Shown here in pieces: positions 52,390 through 60,614 of a DNA stretch of 64,000 bases. Position 1 is the first letter of the stretch. Every line of letters begins with the position of its first letter. The stretch is taken from the NCBI RefSeq assembly GCF_001813295.1, contig NZ_KV812036.1, positions 81,149 through 145,148 of the forward strand. The letters run 5' to 3'. Under the pieces are notes generated by a model. That model was given only the letters and a program-made list of their open reading frames with translations. It did no database searches and was not told the origin of the DNA. The DNA is from Streptococcus sp. HMSC072G04. GTDB lineage: Bacteria > Bacillota > Bacilli > Lactobacillales > Streptococcaceae. The position numbers and the translations under genes are program-made.

Positions 52390-52809
52390 ATGGAAGTTAA
52401 TATAACAGATCTTCATCCGACCCAACTATATTTATCAGAAAAGAAGTTACAAGCTATTCAGATGCTGGATCAGTCGGCAGACATCATCAATGTAGATCCA
52501 ATTAGTGTTCTTGCATTTGGAAATCGCTTCTTGATTACAGACGGGCATCACAGGGCTTATCAGGCTTTATTGGCAGGTCGGGATATGATTTCTGCTGAGC
52601 TTGATAGAGATGGTGGCGATGAGTTGTATGCTCTCTATGCGCAAGCTTGCGAGGAAAGAAAGATAACCTCTGTTTTGGATTTAAAACATCGTATCTTACC
52701 TCAAGATGAGTATGAAGCAAAATGGTATAACTGGTGTGATGGTTTTAACCAAGCAGCCACTCTTCTATTGAAGAAGAAAGCAGATGCAACAGACAAGGTA
52801 AATAGATAA
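52390..52809 (+). CDS. ParB/sulfiredoxin-like domain protein
   Basis: The 139-aa protein has the ParB-N-type motif LITDGHHRAYQALLAGRD (residues 47-64) after a short N-terminal block (VNITDLHPTQLY). The fold is shared by ParB CTPases, sulfiredoxins and small standalone proteins; the DGHHR pattern is typical of the last. There is no HTH. The ATG at 52390 follows GAGGAG. Its job is unknown. It may be co-transcribed with trpX (123 nt apart, no terminator seen). Confidence 0.7.
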   Translation: MEVNITDLHPTQLYLSEKKLQAIQMLDQSADIINVDPISVLAFGNRFLITDGHHRAYQALLAGRDMISAELDRDGGDELYALYAQACEERKITSVLDLKHRILPQDEYEAKWYNWCDGFNQAATLLLKKKADATDKVNR

Positions 52810-52856
52810 TGCACTGCCTCTTGTTCCTTTGTCTATTGAAATTAGTCTCATCTAAC

Positions 52857-52885
52857 TTGTTTTTTAACAAAAAATCTGCTAAACT
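52857..52885 (+). promoter_or_regulatory. Promoter of the Phe T-box leader
   Basis: TTGTTT at 52857-52862, 17-bp spacer, extended -10 TGCTAAACT ending at 52885. Start expected near 52892. Confidence 0.8.
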
Positions 52886-52891
52886 AGATAG

Positions 52892-53090
52892 TAATCGAAT
52901 AGAAATCTGCAAGACTAGTATCTCAATGGAAGTGCGACAGGGAGAAGGGCCGTGACTGAAAGCTCTTTGCATGAAAGCTGAGTGAATTCACTTGCGTAAA
53001 GGATTTAGAAATTAAGGTCTGGTTTACAGATAAAAACGGATGGTACCGCGTGTCAACGCTCCGAATGTGGGTGTTGGCGCGTGGTTTTTT
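52892..53090 (+). ncRNA. Phe-specific T-box leader with terminator
   Basis: The specifier segment GAATTCAC contains TTC at 52987-52989 followed by AC. The T-box GGATGGTACCGCG lies at 53038-53050; its TGGT fits a tRNA with discriminator A, as in tRNA-Phe. The terminator pairs CCGCGTGTCAAC (53046-53057) with GTTGGCGCGTGG (53073-53084), followed by T6, and shares bases with the antiterminator. It fills the gap before pheS. Confidence 0.93.
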
Positions 53091-53123
53091 CTATGTCTGT
53101 AGAGGGACCATGGTGGAGGAAAT

Positions 53124-54179
53124 ATGTCAACGATTGAAGAACAATTAAAAGCGCTTCGCGAAGAAACGCTGGCAGCTTTGAAGCAGATCTCTGCTGAAAA
53201 TGAAAAAGAATTGCAAGAACTACGGGTCTCTGTCCTTGGGAAAAAAGGATCTTTGACTGAGATCCTCAAAGGGATGAAAGATGTCTCTGCTGAGATGCGT
53301 CCGGTTATCGGGAAACACGTCAATGAAGCTCGCGATGTCTTGACGGCTGCTTTTGAAGAAACAACCAAACTCTTGGAAGAAAAGAAAGTCCAAGCTAAAC
53401 TAGCTAGCGAAAGTATCGATGTGACGCTTCCAGGGCGTCCGGTTGCTAGTGGTTACCGTCATATCTTGACCCAAACCAGTGAAGAAATCGAAGATATCTT
53501 TATCGGAATGGGTTACCAAGTCGTGGATGGCTTTGAAGTGGAGCAAGACTACTACAACTTTGAACGCATGAATCTGCCTAAAGATCACCCTGCGCGGGAT
53601 ATGCAGGATACCTTCTATATCACAGAAGAAATCTTGCTTCGGACCCATACCTCACCAGTACAGGCGCGGGCGATGGATGCGCATGACTTTAGCAAGGGAC
53701 CATTGAAGATGATCTCTCCAGGGCGTGTTTTCCGTCGGGATACAGATGATGCGACCCACAGCCACCAGTTCCATCAGATCGAAGGTTTGGTTGTTGGGAA
53801 GAACATTTCTATGGCAGACCTTCAAGGAACGCTTCAATTGATTGTGCAAAAAATGTTTGGGGCAGAACGTCAAATCCGTTTGCGTCCTTCTTACTTCCCA
53901 TTTACCGAGCCATCGGTTGAAGTAGACGTTTCTTGCTTCAAATGTGGTGGAGCTGGATGTAACGTATGTAAGAAAACTGGTTGGATTGAAATCATGGGAG
54001 CCGGTATGGTTCACCCACGCGTCCTTGAGATGAGTGGGATTGACCCAACAGTTTATTCAGGATTTGCCTTTGGACTCGGTCAAGAGCGTGTGGCTATGCT
54101 TCGTTACGGAATCAATGATATCCGTGGCTTCTACCAAGGAGATATCCGTTTTTCAGAACAATTTAAATCATCATGTTAG
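53124..54179 (+). CDS. pheS: Phenylalanyl-tRNA synthetase alpha subunit
   Basis: The 351-aa catalytic subunit has an N-terminal coiled coil (residues 1-85) and class II motifs: motif 2 in [19 protein letters not shown] (near residue 208) and motif 3 in [14 protein letters not shown] near the C-terminus. It pairs with PheT as an alpha2beta2 enzyme. The usual end DIRFSEQFK is extended by SSC because the stop lies in the overlap with the GNAT gene. Regulated by the Phe T-box. Confidence 0.96.
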   Translation: MSTIEEQLKALREETLAALKQISAENEKELQELRVSVLGKKGSLTEILKGMKDVSAEMRPVIGKHVNEARDVLTAAFEETTKLLEEKKVQAKLASESIDVTLPGRPVASGYRHILTQTSEEIEDIFIGMGYQVVDGFEVEQDYYNFERMNLPKDHPARDMQDTFYITEEILLRTHTSPVQARAMDAHDFSKGPLKMISPGRVFRRDTDDATHSHQFHQIEGLVVGKNISMADLQGTLQLIVQKMFGAERQIRLRPSYFPFTEPSVEVDVSCFKCGGAGCNVCKKTGWIEIMGAGMVHPRVLEMSGIDPTVYSGFAFGLGQERVAMLRYGINDIRGFYQGDIRFSEQFKSSC

Positions 54180-54703
54180 TAAAAGTTAAGCCGAATGAAT
54201 TTCAAATTTTAAGGGAATTAGAGGTGGAAACCTACGGGGATACCTTTGGTCCTTACATCTCGGATGCCGATATGGAAGATTACTACCAGACGGTTTTATC
54301 GCTAGAGCAAATCCAAAAGGATTTGGCAGACCCGGAATCAGAGACCTATTTTGTCCTTGATCACAATCAGGAAATTTGTGGTTTTCTCAAGTTTAACTGG
54401 GGCAAGGCACAAACAGAGCCAGTAGAGATGGACAATGCTTTTGAAATCCAGCGCATCTATGTCAAAAAAGAACATCATGGCAAGGGCTATGGCAAGGAAA
54501 TGTTTACCTTTGCCTTGAAAGAGGCTCAAAACCGTGGATTTGACTGGGCCTGGCTGGGTGTCTGGGAACGAAATTTTAAGGCCCAAAACTTTTACAAACA
54601 ATTCGGATTTGAACGGTTTAGCGAGCACCACTTTATCACAGGGGAAACCGTGGATACAGACTGGTTGCTGCGCAAACATTTGAAGGAGAATCCGCAAGCT
54701 TAA
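54173..54703 (+). CDS. GNAT-family N-acetyltransferase between pheS and pheT
   Basis: The 176-aa protein has the acetyl-CoA loop [14 protein letters not shown] (near residue 103) and the C-terminal [11 protein letters not shown] of the GNAT fold. Substrate unknown. It overlaps pheS by 7 nt and has no separate ribosome site, so translation depends on pheS. This insertion between pheS and pheT is familiar in streptococci. Confidence 0.88.
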   Translation: MLVKVKPNEFQILRELEVETYGDTFGPYISDADMEDYYQTVLSLEQIQKDLADPESETYFVLDHNQEICGFLKFNWGKAQTEPVEMDNAFEIQRIYVKKEHHGKGYGKEMFTFALKEAQNRGFDWAWLGVWERNFKAQNFYKQFGFERFSEHHFITGETVDTDWLLRKHLKENPQA

Positions 54704-54770
54704 TTGTGGGTCCAAATTGAGAGAAAGGAATTGAATAGGTCTCACCTAGTGGGATCTTACGATCAGAATT

Positions 54771-57176
54771 ATGTTAGTATCATATAAATGGTTAAAACAA
54801 TTGGTGGACGTGGATGTGCCATCACAAGAGTTGGCTGAAAAAATGTCAACCACAGGGATCGAAGTAGAAGGTGTGGAATCGCCAGCTGCTGGTCTCTCAA
54901 AAATTGTCGTTGGAGAAGTCTTGTCTTGCGAAGATGTGCCAGAAACTCATCTTCATGTCTGCCAAGTCAATGTGGGTGAAGAAGAAGCTCGTCAAATCGT
55001 CTGTGGAGCACCAAATGTGCGTGCAGGCATCAAGGTTATGGTGGCTCTTCCAGGTGCTCGTATCGCGGACAACTACAAGATCAAAAAAGGGAAAATCCGT
55101 GGCTTGGAATCCCTTGGGATGATCTGTTCACTTGGTGAATTAGGAATTTCTGACTCGGTTGTACCAAAAGAATTCGCAGATGGCATCCAAATCTTGCCAG
55201 AAGATGCTGTTCCAGGAGAAGAAGTCTTCTCTTACCTAGACTTGGATGATGAAATCATCGAACTTTCCATCACTCCAAACCGTGCAGACGCTCTTTCTAT
55301 GCGTGGGGTAGCGCACGAAGTAGCAGCCATCTATGACAAGGCAGTCAATTTCAAAGACTTTACTTTGTCTGAAACAGACCAAGCTGCAGCCGATGCTCTT
55401 TCTGTCAGCATTGACACAGACAAGGCTCCTTATTATGCAGCTCGTATCTTGGACAATGTAACCATCGCACCAAGTCCACAATGGTTGCAAAACCTCCTCA
55501 TGAATGAAGGCATCCGTCCCATCAATAACGTGGTCGATGTGACCAACTATATCCTGCTTTACTTTGGTCAACCTATGCATGCCTTTGACTTGGATACCTT
55601 TGAAGGAACTGATATCCGTGTGCGTGAAGCGCGTGCTGGCGAAAAACTGGTAACCTTGGATGGGGAAGAACGTGAGTTGGAAACAAGTGACCTCGTGATT
55701 ACAGTAGCTGACAAACCAGTAGCCCTTGCAGGTGTCCTGGGGGGAGAGGCTACAGAAATCTCTGAAAAATCTACTCGTGTTGTCCTTGAAGCAGCTGTCT
55801 TCAATGGCAAATCGATCCGTAAGACTAGCGGTCGCCTTAACCTTCGTTCTGAATCATCTTCTCGTTTTGAAAAAGGCATCAATGTGGCAACTGTCAATGA
55901 AGCCCTTGATGCAGCAGCGAGCATGATTGCAGAGCTTGCAGGAGCAACTGTTCGTAAGGGAATCGTTTCAGCAGGCCAGCTTGATACTTCAGATGTGGAA
56001 GTTTCTTCAACTCTTGCTGACGTCAACCGTGTTCTTGGAACTGAGCTTTCCTACGCAGATGTCGAAGATGTCTTCCGTCGCCTTGGATTTGGTCTTTCTG
56101 GAAATGCAGAAGCCTTTACTGTCAGCGTTCCACGTCGCCGTTGGGACATCACCATCGAAGCGGACCTCTTTGAAGAAATTGCTCGGATTTATGGTTATGA
56201 TAAATTACCAGCAACCCTTCCAAAAGATGACGGGACAGCAGGTGAATTGACAGCGACTCAAAAACTCCGTCGTCAAGTTCGGACCATTGCTGAAGGAGCT
56301 GGTTTAACAGAAATCATCACTTACGCCCTGACAACTCCTGAAAAAGCAGTGGAGTTCGCTACATCGCCAAGCAACTTAACAGAGCTTATGTGGCCAATGA
56401 CTGTGGATCGTTCAGTCCTCCGTCAAAATATGATCTCAGGGATCTTAGATACCGTAGCTTACAACGTCGCTCGCAAGAACAAAGATTTGGCCCTCTACGA
56501 GATCGGAAAAGTATTTGAACAGACAGGTAATCCAAAAGAAGAATTGCCAAACGAAATCAACAGCTTTGCCTTTGCTTTAACTGGCCTAGTCGCTGAAAAA
56601 GACTTCCAAACTGCAGCTGTTCCAGTTGACTTCTTCTATGCTAAGGGAATTTTGGAAGCCCTCTTTGCTCGCTTGGGTCTTGATGTGACTTATACAGCAA
56701 CATCTGAAATCAAGAGTCTCCACCCAGGTCGGACAGCCCTAATCTCACTTGGTGACCAAGTAATTGGGGTCTTGGGGCAAGTCCACCCTGTAACAGCTAA
56801 GGCTTATGCTATCCCAGAAACCTATGTGGCAGAATTGAACTTATCTGCTATTGAAGCAGCTCTTCAACCAGCCGCAGCCTTTGTGGAAATCACTAAATTC
56901 CCAGCCGTGAGCCGTGATATCGCCCTTCTCCTCAAAGCAGAAGTGACCCACCAAGAAGTGGTTGATGCGATTCAAGCTGCTGGCGTGAAACGCTTGACAG
57001 ACATCAAACTCTTTGACGTCTTCTCAGGTGAAAAACTAGGTCTTGGCATGAAGTCTATGGCCTACAGCTTGACCTTCCAAAATCCAGAAGATAGCTTGAC
57101 CGATGAAGAAGTCGCTCGCTACATGGAAAAAATCCAAGCATCACTTGAAGAAAAAGTTAATGCAGAAGTGCGTTAA
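54771..57176 (+). CDS. pheT: Phenylalanyl-tRNA synthetase beta subunit
   Basis: The 801-aa subunit carries the tRNA-binding EMAP-like domain (about residues 40-150), B3/B4 editing domain (about 210-380), B5 (about 405-470), the catalytic-like domain and a C-terminal FDX-ACB anticodon domain. The start [18 protein letters not shown] is the family N-terminus, but no Shine-Dalgarno is evident. A 9-bp hairpin (54737-54745 with 54749-54757) ends 13 nt before the ATG. Confidence 0.96.
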   Translation: MLVSYKWLKQLVDVDVPSQELAEKMSTTGIEVEGVESPAAGLSKIVVGEVLSCEDVPETHLHVCQVNVGEEEARQIVCGAPNVRAGIKVMVALPGARIADNYKIKKGKIRGLESLGMICSLGELGISDSVVPKEFADGIQILPEDAVPGEEVFSYLDLDDEIIELSITPNRADALSMRGVAHEVAAIYDKAVNFKDFTLSETDQAAADALSVSIDTDKAPYYAARILDNVTIAPSPQWLQNLLMNEGIRPINNVVDVTNYILLYFGQPMHAFDLDTFEGTDIRVREARAGEKLVTLDGEERELETSDLVITVADKPVALAGVLGGEATEISEKSTRVVLEAAVFNGKSIRKTSGRLNLRSESSSRFEKGINVATVNEALDAAASMIAELAGATVRKGIVSAGQLDTSDVEVSSTLADVNRVLGTELSYADVEDVFRRLGFGLSGNAEAFTVSVPRRRWDITIEADLFEEIARIYGYDKLPATLPKDDGTAGELTATQKLRRQVRTIAEGAGLTEIITYALTTPEKAVEFATSPSNLTELMWPMTVDRSVLRQNMISGILDTVAYNVARKNKDLALYEIGKVFEQTGNPKEELPNEINSFAFALTGLVAEKDFQTAAVPVDFFYAKGILEALFARLGLDVTYTATSEIKSLHPGRTALISLGDQVIGVLGQVHPVTAKAYAIPETYVAELNLSAIEAALQPAAAFVEITKFPAVSRDIALLLKAEVTHQEVVDAIQAAGVKRLTDIKLFDVFSGEKLGLGMKSMAYSLTFQNPEDSLTDEEVARYMEKIQASLEEKVNAEVR

Positions 57177-57180
57177 GATG

Positions 57181-57331
57181 TAGTTCAAAATATCTTAGAA
57201 ACTTTCCTTAGGTGAGTACGGACGTCAGCGACCTTCTAAGAAGTTCCATGACTTAGTTTTGGACCTAAGGTTTCAAAACTCCCGAGTGCTAGAAACAATC
57301 GTGTTTCTAGCACTTTTCTCACGGCGGAAAG
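57181..57331 (+). ncRNA. Structured RNA candidate downstream of pheT
   Basis: TCTTAGAA (57193-57200) pairs perfectly with TTCTAAGA (57234-57241). CCTTAGGT (57206-57213) pairs perfectly with ACCTAAGG (57263-57270), crossing the first helix, so they form a pseudoknot or alternatives. GTGAG (57212-57216) can pair with CTCAC (57318-57322), and AGTTTTG with CAAAACT. A terminator-like hairpin follows at 57285-57317. It resembles, from memory only, a recurring Lactobacillales leader-type RNA (asd-like). Confidence 0.5.
57285..57317 (+). terminator. Terminator-like hairpin after pheT
   Basis: GTGCTAGAAAC (57286-57296) pairs with GTTTCTAGCAC (57303-57313), followed by TTTT. It may end pheT transcription or the RNA candidate. 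Confidence 0.75.
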
Positions 57332-57430
57332 TTTCAATTTATTCTTACATGAGTCTGATAGTATAAAATCATGCAAATTTTTTCAGCCTTACTTTGGCTA
57401 TTTTATGTGAAAAAGTTTGTTTACATTCTA

Positions 57431-57461
57431 AACAGTTGAGAAGTTCTCAGCTGTTTTTTTT
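57431..57461 (+). terminator. Second terminator in the pheT-GNAT gap
   Basis: AACAGTTGAGAA pairs with TTCTCAGCTGTT (one wobble), followed by T8. The 113 bp between the two hairpins (57318-57430) hold an ATAAAAT/ATTTTAT inverted repeat and no ORF; a small RNA ending here is possible but has no convincing promoter. Confidence 0.8.
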
Positions 57462-57477
57462 CATGCTTATCAAAAAA

Positions 57478-57652
57478 GAGAGTGGGACAGAAATCCTAGC
57501 CTCTCAATTGTTTTAGGATTGTCGAGCAAGACGCAGTGGTTGAGTGGGCTCTACTACGCTGATTTCATCAGTTTTTACAGCCCTACTCAACTGTTCGGAG
57601 GTGGGACGACGAAATCGAATTCTAACGAATTACCGATTTCTGTCCCACTCTC
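57478..57652. repeat. 175-bp structured intergenic repeat, copy 3
   Basis: Third co-oriented copy, between pheT (plus) and a GNAT gene (minus). It differs from the others at the left end, where GAGAGTGGGACAGAAATC is an exact 18-bp inverted repeat of its right end. The last 134 bp equal copies 1 and 2. Flanked by A6 and T4. Confidence 0.93.
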
Positions 57653-57667
57653 TTTTGAATTTAAGGA

Positions 57668-58141
57668 TTAGTCAATGATGGTTTCCATGATGGTTTCTTG
57701 AGGCTTCATACCCTGTCTTTGGTAGAAGCGAAGAGCTCCCTCGTTGTCATTCCATACATTAAGAGTTAGGTTGTAGCAGCCGATTTCCTTGGCATAGCTG
57801 ACAGCGAAGTGATAGAGTTGATCACCAATCTTTTGCCGACGCGCTGCTTGATCGACACACAAGTCCTCGATGAAGAGGGTTTTTATCGGATGAAGCACAG
57901 GATTGTCAGAGACTTCTTTAATGGTGACGAAGAGATGTCCTAGGATCTGGCCATCCGCATTTTCATAGACGAAAATCGGTGTCTGATCTTGCGCCATTAA
58001 CTGTTCTAACTCTTCTTCACTATATTTTCCGCCACTTTCCTTGAAAATATCGGGACGAGCTTGGTGGTGAACGGAAAGAATCTGTTCTAAGAGACCAATC
58101 AAAGCAGGAATATCTTTTGGTTGCGCTAAACGAATCGTCAT
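57668..58141 (-). CDS. GNAT-family N-acetyltransferase
   Basis: The 157-aa protein has the GNAT layout: MTIRLAQPKDIPAL at the N-terminus, the acetyl-CoA loop VDQAARRQKIGDQLY (near residue 97) and ALRFYQRQGM at the C-terminus. Substrate unknown. AAGGAGAAC precedes the ATG. It is monocistronic, converging on repeat copy 3. Confidence 0.87.
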   Translation of the reverse strand: MTIRLAQPKDIPALIGLLEQILSVHHQARPDIFKESGGKYSEEELEQLMAQDQTPIFVYENADGQILGHLFVTIKEVSDNPVLHPIKTLFIEDLCVDQAARRQKIGDQLYHFAVSYAKEIGCYNLTLNVWNDNEGALRFYQRQGMKPQETIMETIID

Positions 58142-58302
58142 GTAGGTTCTCCTTAGTCGTATTTTCTATATTATAAAAATTTTTTACAGAGCTTGTCAAT
58201 GGAAAAAGGATCGTTAAAAGGTGCGCAAATGCGGGCTTTTTATTTCTTACCTCAAAATATCCATGTCAACCATCCTTCTATTTTTGACAAATATTTTTAT
58301 TT

Positions 58303-58346
58303 TTTTGACAAACATGCTTGTCAAAAAGAGAAAAAAGTGTTACAAT
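58303..58346 (+). promoter_or_regulatory. Promoter with overlapping operator, XRE-ABC operon
   Basis: TTGTCA at 58318-58323, 17-bp spacer and extended -10 TGTTACAAT ending at 58346. An inverted repeat TTGACAA (58306-58312) / TTGTCAA (58318-58324) with a 5-nt gap covers the -35. A further TTTTTGACAAA lies upstream from 58281. This is the expected place for repression by the XRE protein encoded in the operon. Confidence 0.75.
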
Positions 58347-58377
58347 GATTTTAGTTGAAAGAAGGAGAGGTTTTCTT

Positions 58378-58686
58378 ATGGGAGCCATATGGATTCTATT
58401 TATCCCTTTTCTGGTTATCATTTATGCAAGCTCAGAAAAGAAGATAAAAAGGTTGAACAAACGTATCAAAAGATTAGAAAAACAAGTGAAAGGAAATCAA
58501 GACATGTCTAGACTTTTAGAAGAATTGAAAGGCCAAACGGTCACTGTCACAGTAAATGGTTTTGGAACCAAATATGAAATTATGGATATCGATGAAGATT
58601 GGGTCAAATTGAGTCGTGAGACCAATAAACAACAAAAAGAAACCAAATTAGTCCGTATCGAAGATATTCAAGATATTCAACTATAA
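58378..58686 (+). CDS. Small membrane-anchored coiled-coil protein
   Basis: The 102-aa protein has an N-terminal membrane helix (MGAIWILFIPFLVIIYA), a Lys/Arg-rich heptad helix (residues 20-45) and a small beta-rich C-terminal region (KGQTVTVTVNGF). I do not recognise a named family. The ATG at 58378 follows GGAGAGG. First gene of the XRE-ABC operon, 13 nt before the regulator, so it may sense or assist the transporter (inference). Confidence 0.75.
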   Translation: MGAIWILFIPFLVIIYASSEKKIKRLNKRIKRLEKQVKGNQDMSRLLEELKGQTVTVTVNGFGTKYEIMDIDEDWVKLSRETNKQQKETKLVRIEDIQDIQL

Positions 58687-58699
58687 GGGGGCGAAAGCC

Positions 58700-58909
58700 A
58701 TGATCTTAAAAAATCGACTGAAAGAGCTGAGGGCGCGTGATAGTCTCAACCAATCTGAGCTAGCCAAGCTAGCTGGAGTCTCGCGCCAGTCTATCAGTCT
58801 CTTGGAGCGGGGTGAATACACCCCTTCGGTTATCATTGCCATCACCATCGCCCAGATTTTCAAGGAACCTGTGGAAAATGTCTTTAGTCTAGTGGAGGAA
58901 GAGGAATAA
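58700..58909 (+). CDS. XRE-family transcriptional regulator
   Basis: The 69-aa protein is a single Cro/C1-type helix-turn-helix: NQSELAKLAGVSRQSISLLERG at residues 16-37 is the core. It has no ligand domain, like the small YozG-type regulators that accompany ABC exporters. AAGGGGG lies upstream of its ATG. It likely represses the operon at the palindrome over the -35. It stops two nucleotides before the next ATG. Confidence 0.9.
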   Translation: MILKNRLKELRARDSLNQSELAKLAGVSRQSISLLERGEYTPSVIIAITIAQIFKEPVENVFSLVEEEE

Positions 58910-58911
58910 CA

Positions 58912-59709
58912 ATGAAAAAGCAACAACAAGAACGAACCCCTCGTTACCGTTTTTGGAGAAATGTAGGTATCATTACAGTTTCCGGCTTGATCGGAGGAGT
59001 TATCGGATTTTTGACAGAAATGTTTGGATACGAAAAGCCCCTAGAAATCCAATCCTTCTTTAGTAAAGAAGTACTCCTTTTGGGCTCAGCAGTTTTATTC
59101 TTAGTCGCATTTATACTCACGATAACCTTACTGATGTGCGCGAGAAAAGTCCATCAAAAGATGCTCCAAATAGAAGACGATGATGAAGCCTATCACTATG
59201 ACATTCAAAAGAAAAAACTATATGGCTTAGCGACCATTTTTAAAGGCATCATGATCTTGCCCTACTTTTTATTCGTCATTTTTTATAGTCAATTGGTCGA
59301 CTTAGATAGACCTGGCGCTGGGGACATGGCTTTTATCTTTGGAGACTTTACCATGCTCTATCTCTTTCTTGTCTTGATTGCCCTATTTTTCCTATCGGAT
59401 ATCTTCTTTCGCAAGACCTTCCATCTGATTTATGGAAAACCGATTCCCCGCAATGCCAATGCCAAGGAAGTGCGTGAATTTATGATGAGTATGATGGATG
59501 AAGCAGAAAAGCAGATTAGCTACGAGGAAAACTATGAAATTATCATTAAGTTAAGCAATTATATCTTACCGATTTCCTTAATTGCGATATTCTTAGTTGG
59601 CATTGCTTTCCATACAGATATCTTGTTAGCATTAGTAGTGGTATCACTGATTTATCTCTATATCTTGGTCTCACAATACAAGATTACCAAACGTTATTAT
59701 AAAGAGTAA
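58912..59709 (+). CDS. DUF3169 membrane protein
   Basis: The 265-aa protein has six predicted helices (near residues 18-38, 50-72, 100-122, 135-160, 210-228 and 232-252) and fits the DUF3169 family. Such proteins regularly sit between a small XRE regulator and an ABC-2 exporter. Function unknown, probably an accessory of the transporter. Confidence 0.82.
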   Translation: MKKQQQERTPRYRFWRNVGIITVSGLIGGVIGFLTEMFGYEKPLEIQSFFSKEVLLLGSAVLFLVAFILTITLLMCARKVHQKMLQIEDDDEAYHYDIQKKKLYGLATIFKGIMILPYFLFVIFYSQLVDLDRPGAGDMAFIFGDFTMLYLFLVLIALFFLSDIFFRKTFHLIYGKPIPRNANAKEVREFMMSMMDEAEKQISYEENYEIIIKLSNYILPISLIAIFLVGIAFHTDILLALVVVSLIYLYILVSQYKITKRYYKE

Positions 59710-59720
59710 AGGAGTCATCC

Positions 59721-60614
59721 ATGTTAGAAATTAGAAATTTAGAAAAAAGCTTTGGGAATAAGCAGGTTCTCTTCGGAGTAAATCTGACAGCTCAACAAGG
59801 TCATATCCTTGGCTTAGTTGGGAAAAATGGTGCCGGGAAAACAACTATTTTCCACAGTATCTTGCGCTTTTTGGACTACAGCGGCGAGATTCGCCTAGGT
59901 GGCAAAGCGATCACCCAAGAGACCTACAAGGAGATTGGCTATTTGCCTGAAGAGCGCAGTCTTATGCCAAAACTTACGATTTTTGAGCAGGTCCGCTATT
60001 TGGCTGCCTTAAAAGGAATGAGCACCGCTGAGGTCAAGGAAAAATTACCGACCTGGATGGAAAAACTCCAAGTAAAAGGAAAATTGACCGATAAAATCAA
60101 GAGCCTCTCAAAAGGGAACCAACAGAAGGTGCAACTGATCATCACCTTGATCCATGAGCCAAAATTGATCATTTTAGATGAACCCTTTAGTGGCTTGGAT
60201 CCGGTCAATACAGAAGTGCTCAAGCAGGTCATCTTTGAAGAAAAAGAGCGTGGAGCGACCATTATCTTTTCTGACCACGTCATGACCAATGTCGAAGAGT
60301 TGTGCGATGATATTCTAATGATCCGTGATGGTTCGGTTGTTCTATCAGGGCCTGTCCAAGAGGTCCGGAATAGCTATGGCAAGACTCGCCTCTTTGTCTC
60401 TAACGACTTTAGCAAAGAAGAGCTAGAAGCTCTGCCACACGTGACCAAGGTCAGCATGACCAAGCAAGGGACTTGGAAGCTGATCTTGGATGACGCGTCA
60501 GCTGGTCCAGAATTATTTGACCGCTTGACCAAGGGCCACTACCTTGCGACCTTTGACCACCAAGCCCCAACTATTGATGAGATCTTTAAACTTGAATCAG
60601 GAGTAGAAGTATGA
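59721..60614 (+). CDS. ABC-2 exporter ATP-binding protein
   Basis: The 297-aa ATPase has Walker A GKNGAGKT, signature LSKGNQQKVQ and Walker B LIILDEPFSGLD, with an accessory C-terminal domain (about residues 215-297) as in NatA-type exporters. It lies 11 nt after the DUF3169 gene and overlaps the permease by 4 nt (ATGA). Confidence 0.93.
   Translation: MLEIRNLEKSFGNKQVLFGVNLTAQQGHILGLVGKNGAGKTTIFHSILRFLDYSGEIRLGGKAITQETYKEIGYLPEERSLMPKLTIFEQVRYLAALKGMSTAEVKEKLPTWMEKLQVKGKLTDKIKSLSKGNQQKVQLIITLIHEPKLIILDEPFSGLDPVNTEVLKQVIFEEKERGATIIFSDHVMTNVEELCDDILMIRDGSVVLSGPVQEVRNSYGKTRLFVSNDFSKEELEALPHVTKVSMTKQGTWKLILDDASAGPELFDRLTKGHYLATFDHQAPTIDEIFKLESGVEV

Noticed and set aside
57318-57430. Separate small RNA between the two terminators after pheT
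   Set aside because: A TATAAA/TAAAAT box exists at 57362-57369, but without a matching -35 or TGn; the inverted repeats alone are not enough.
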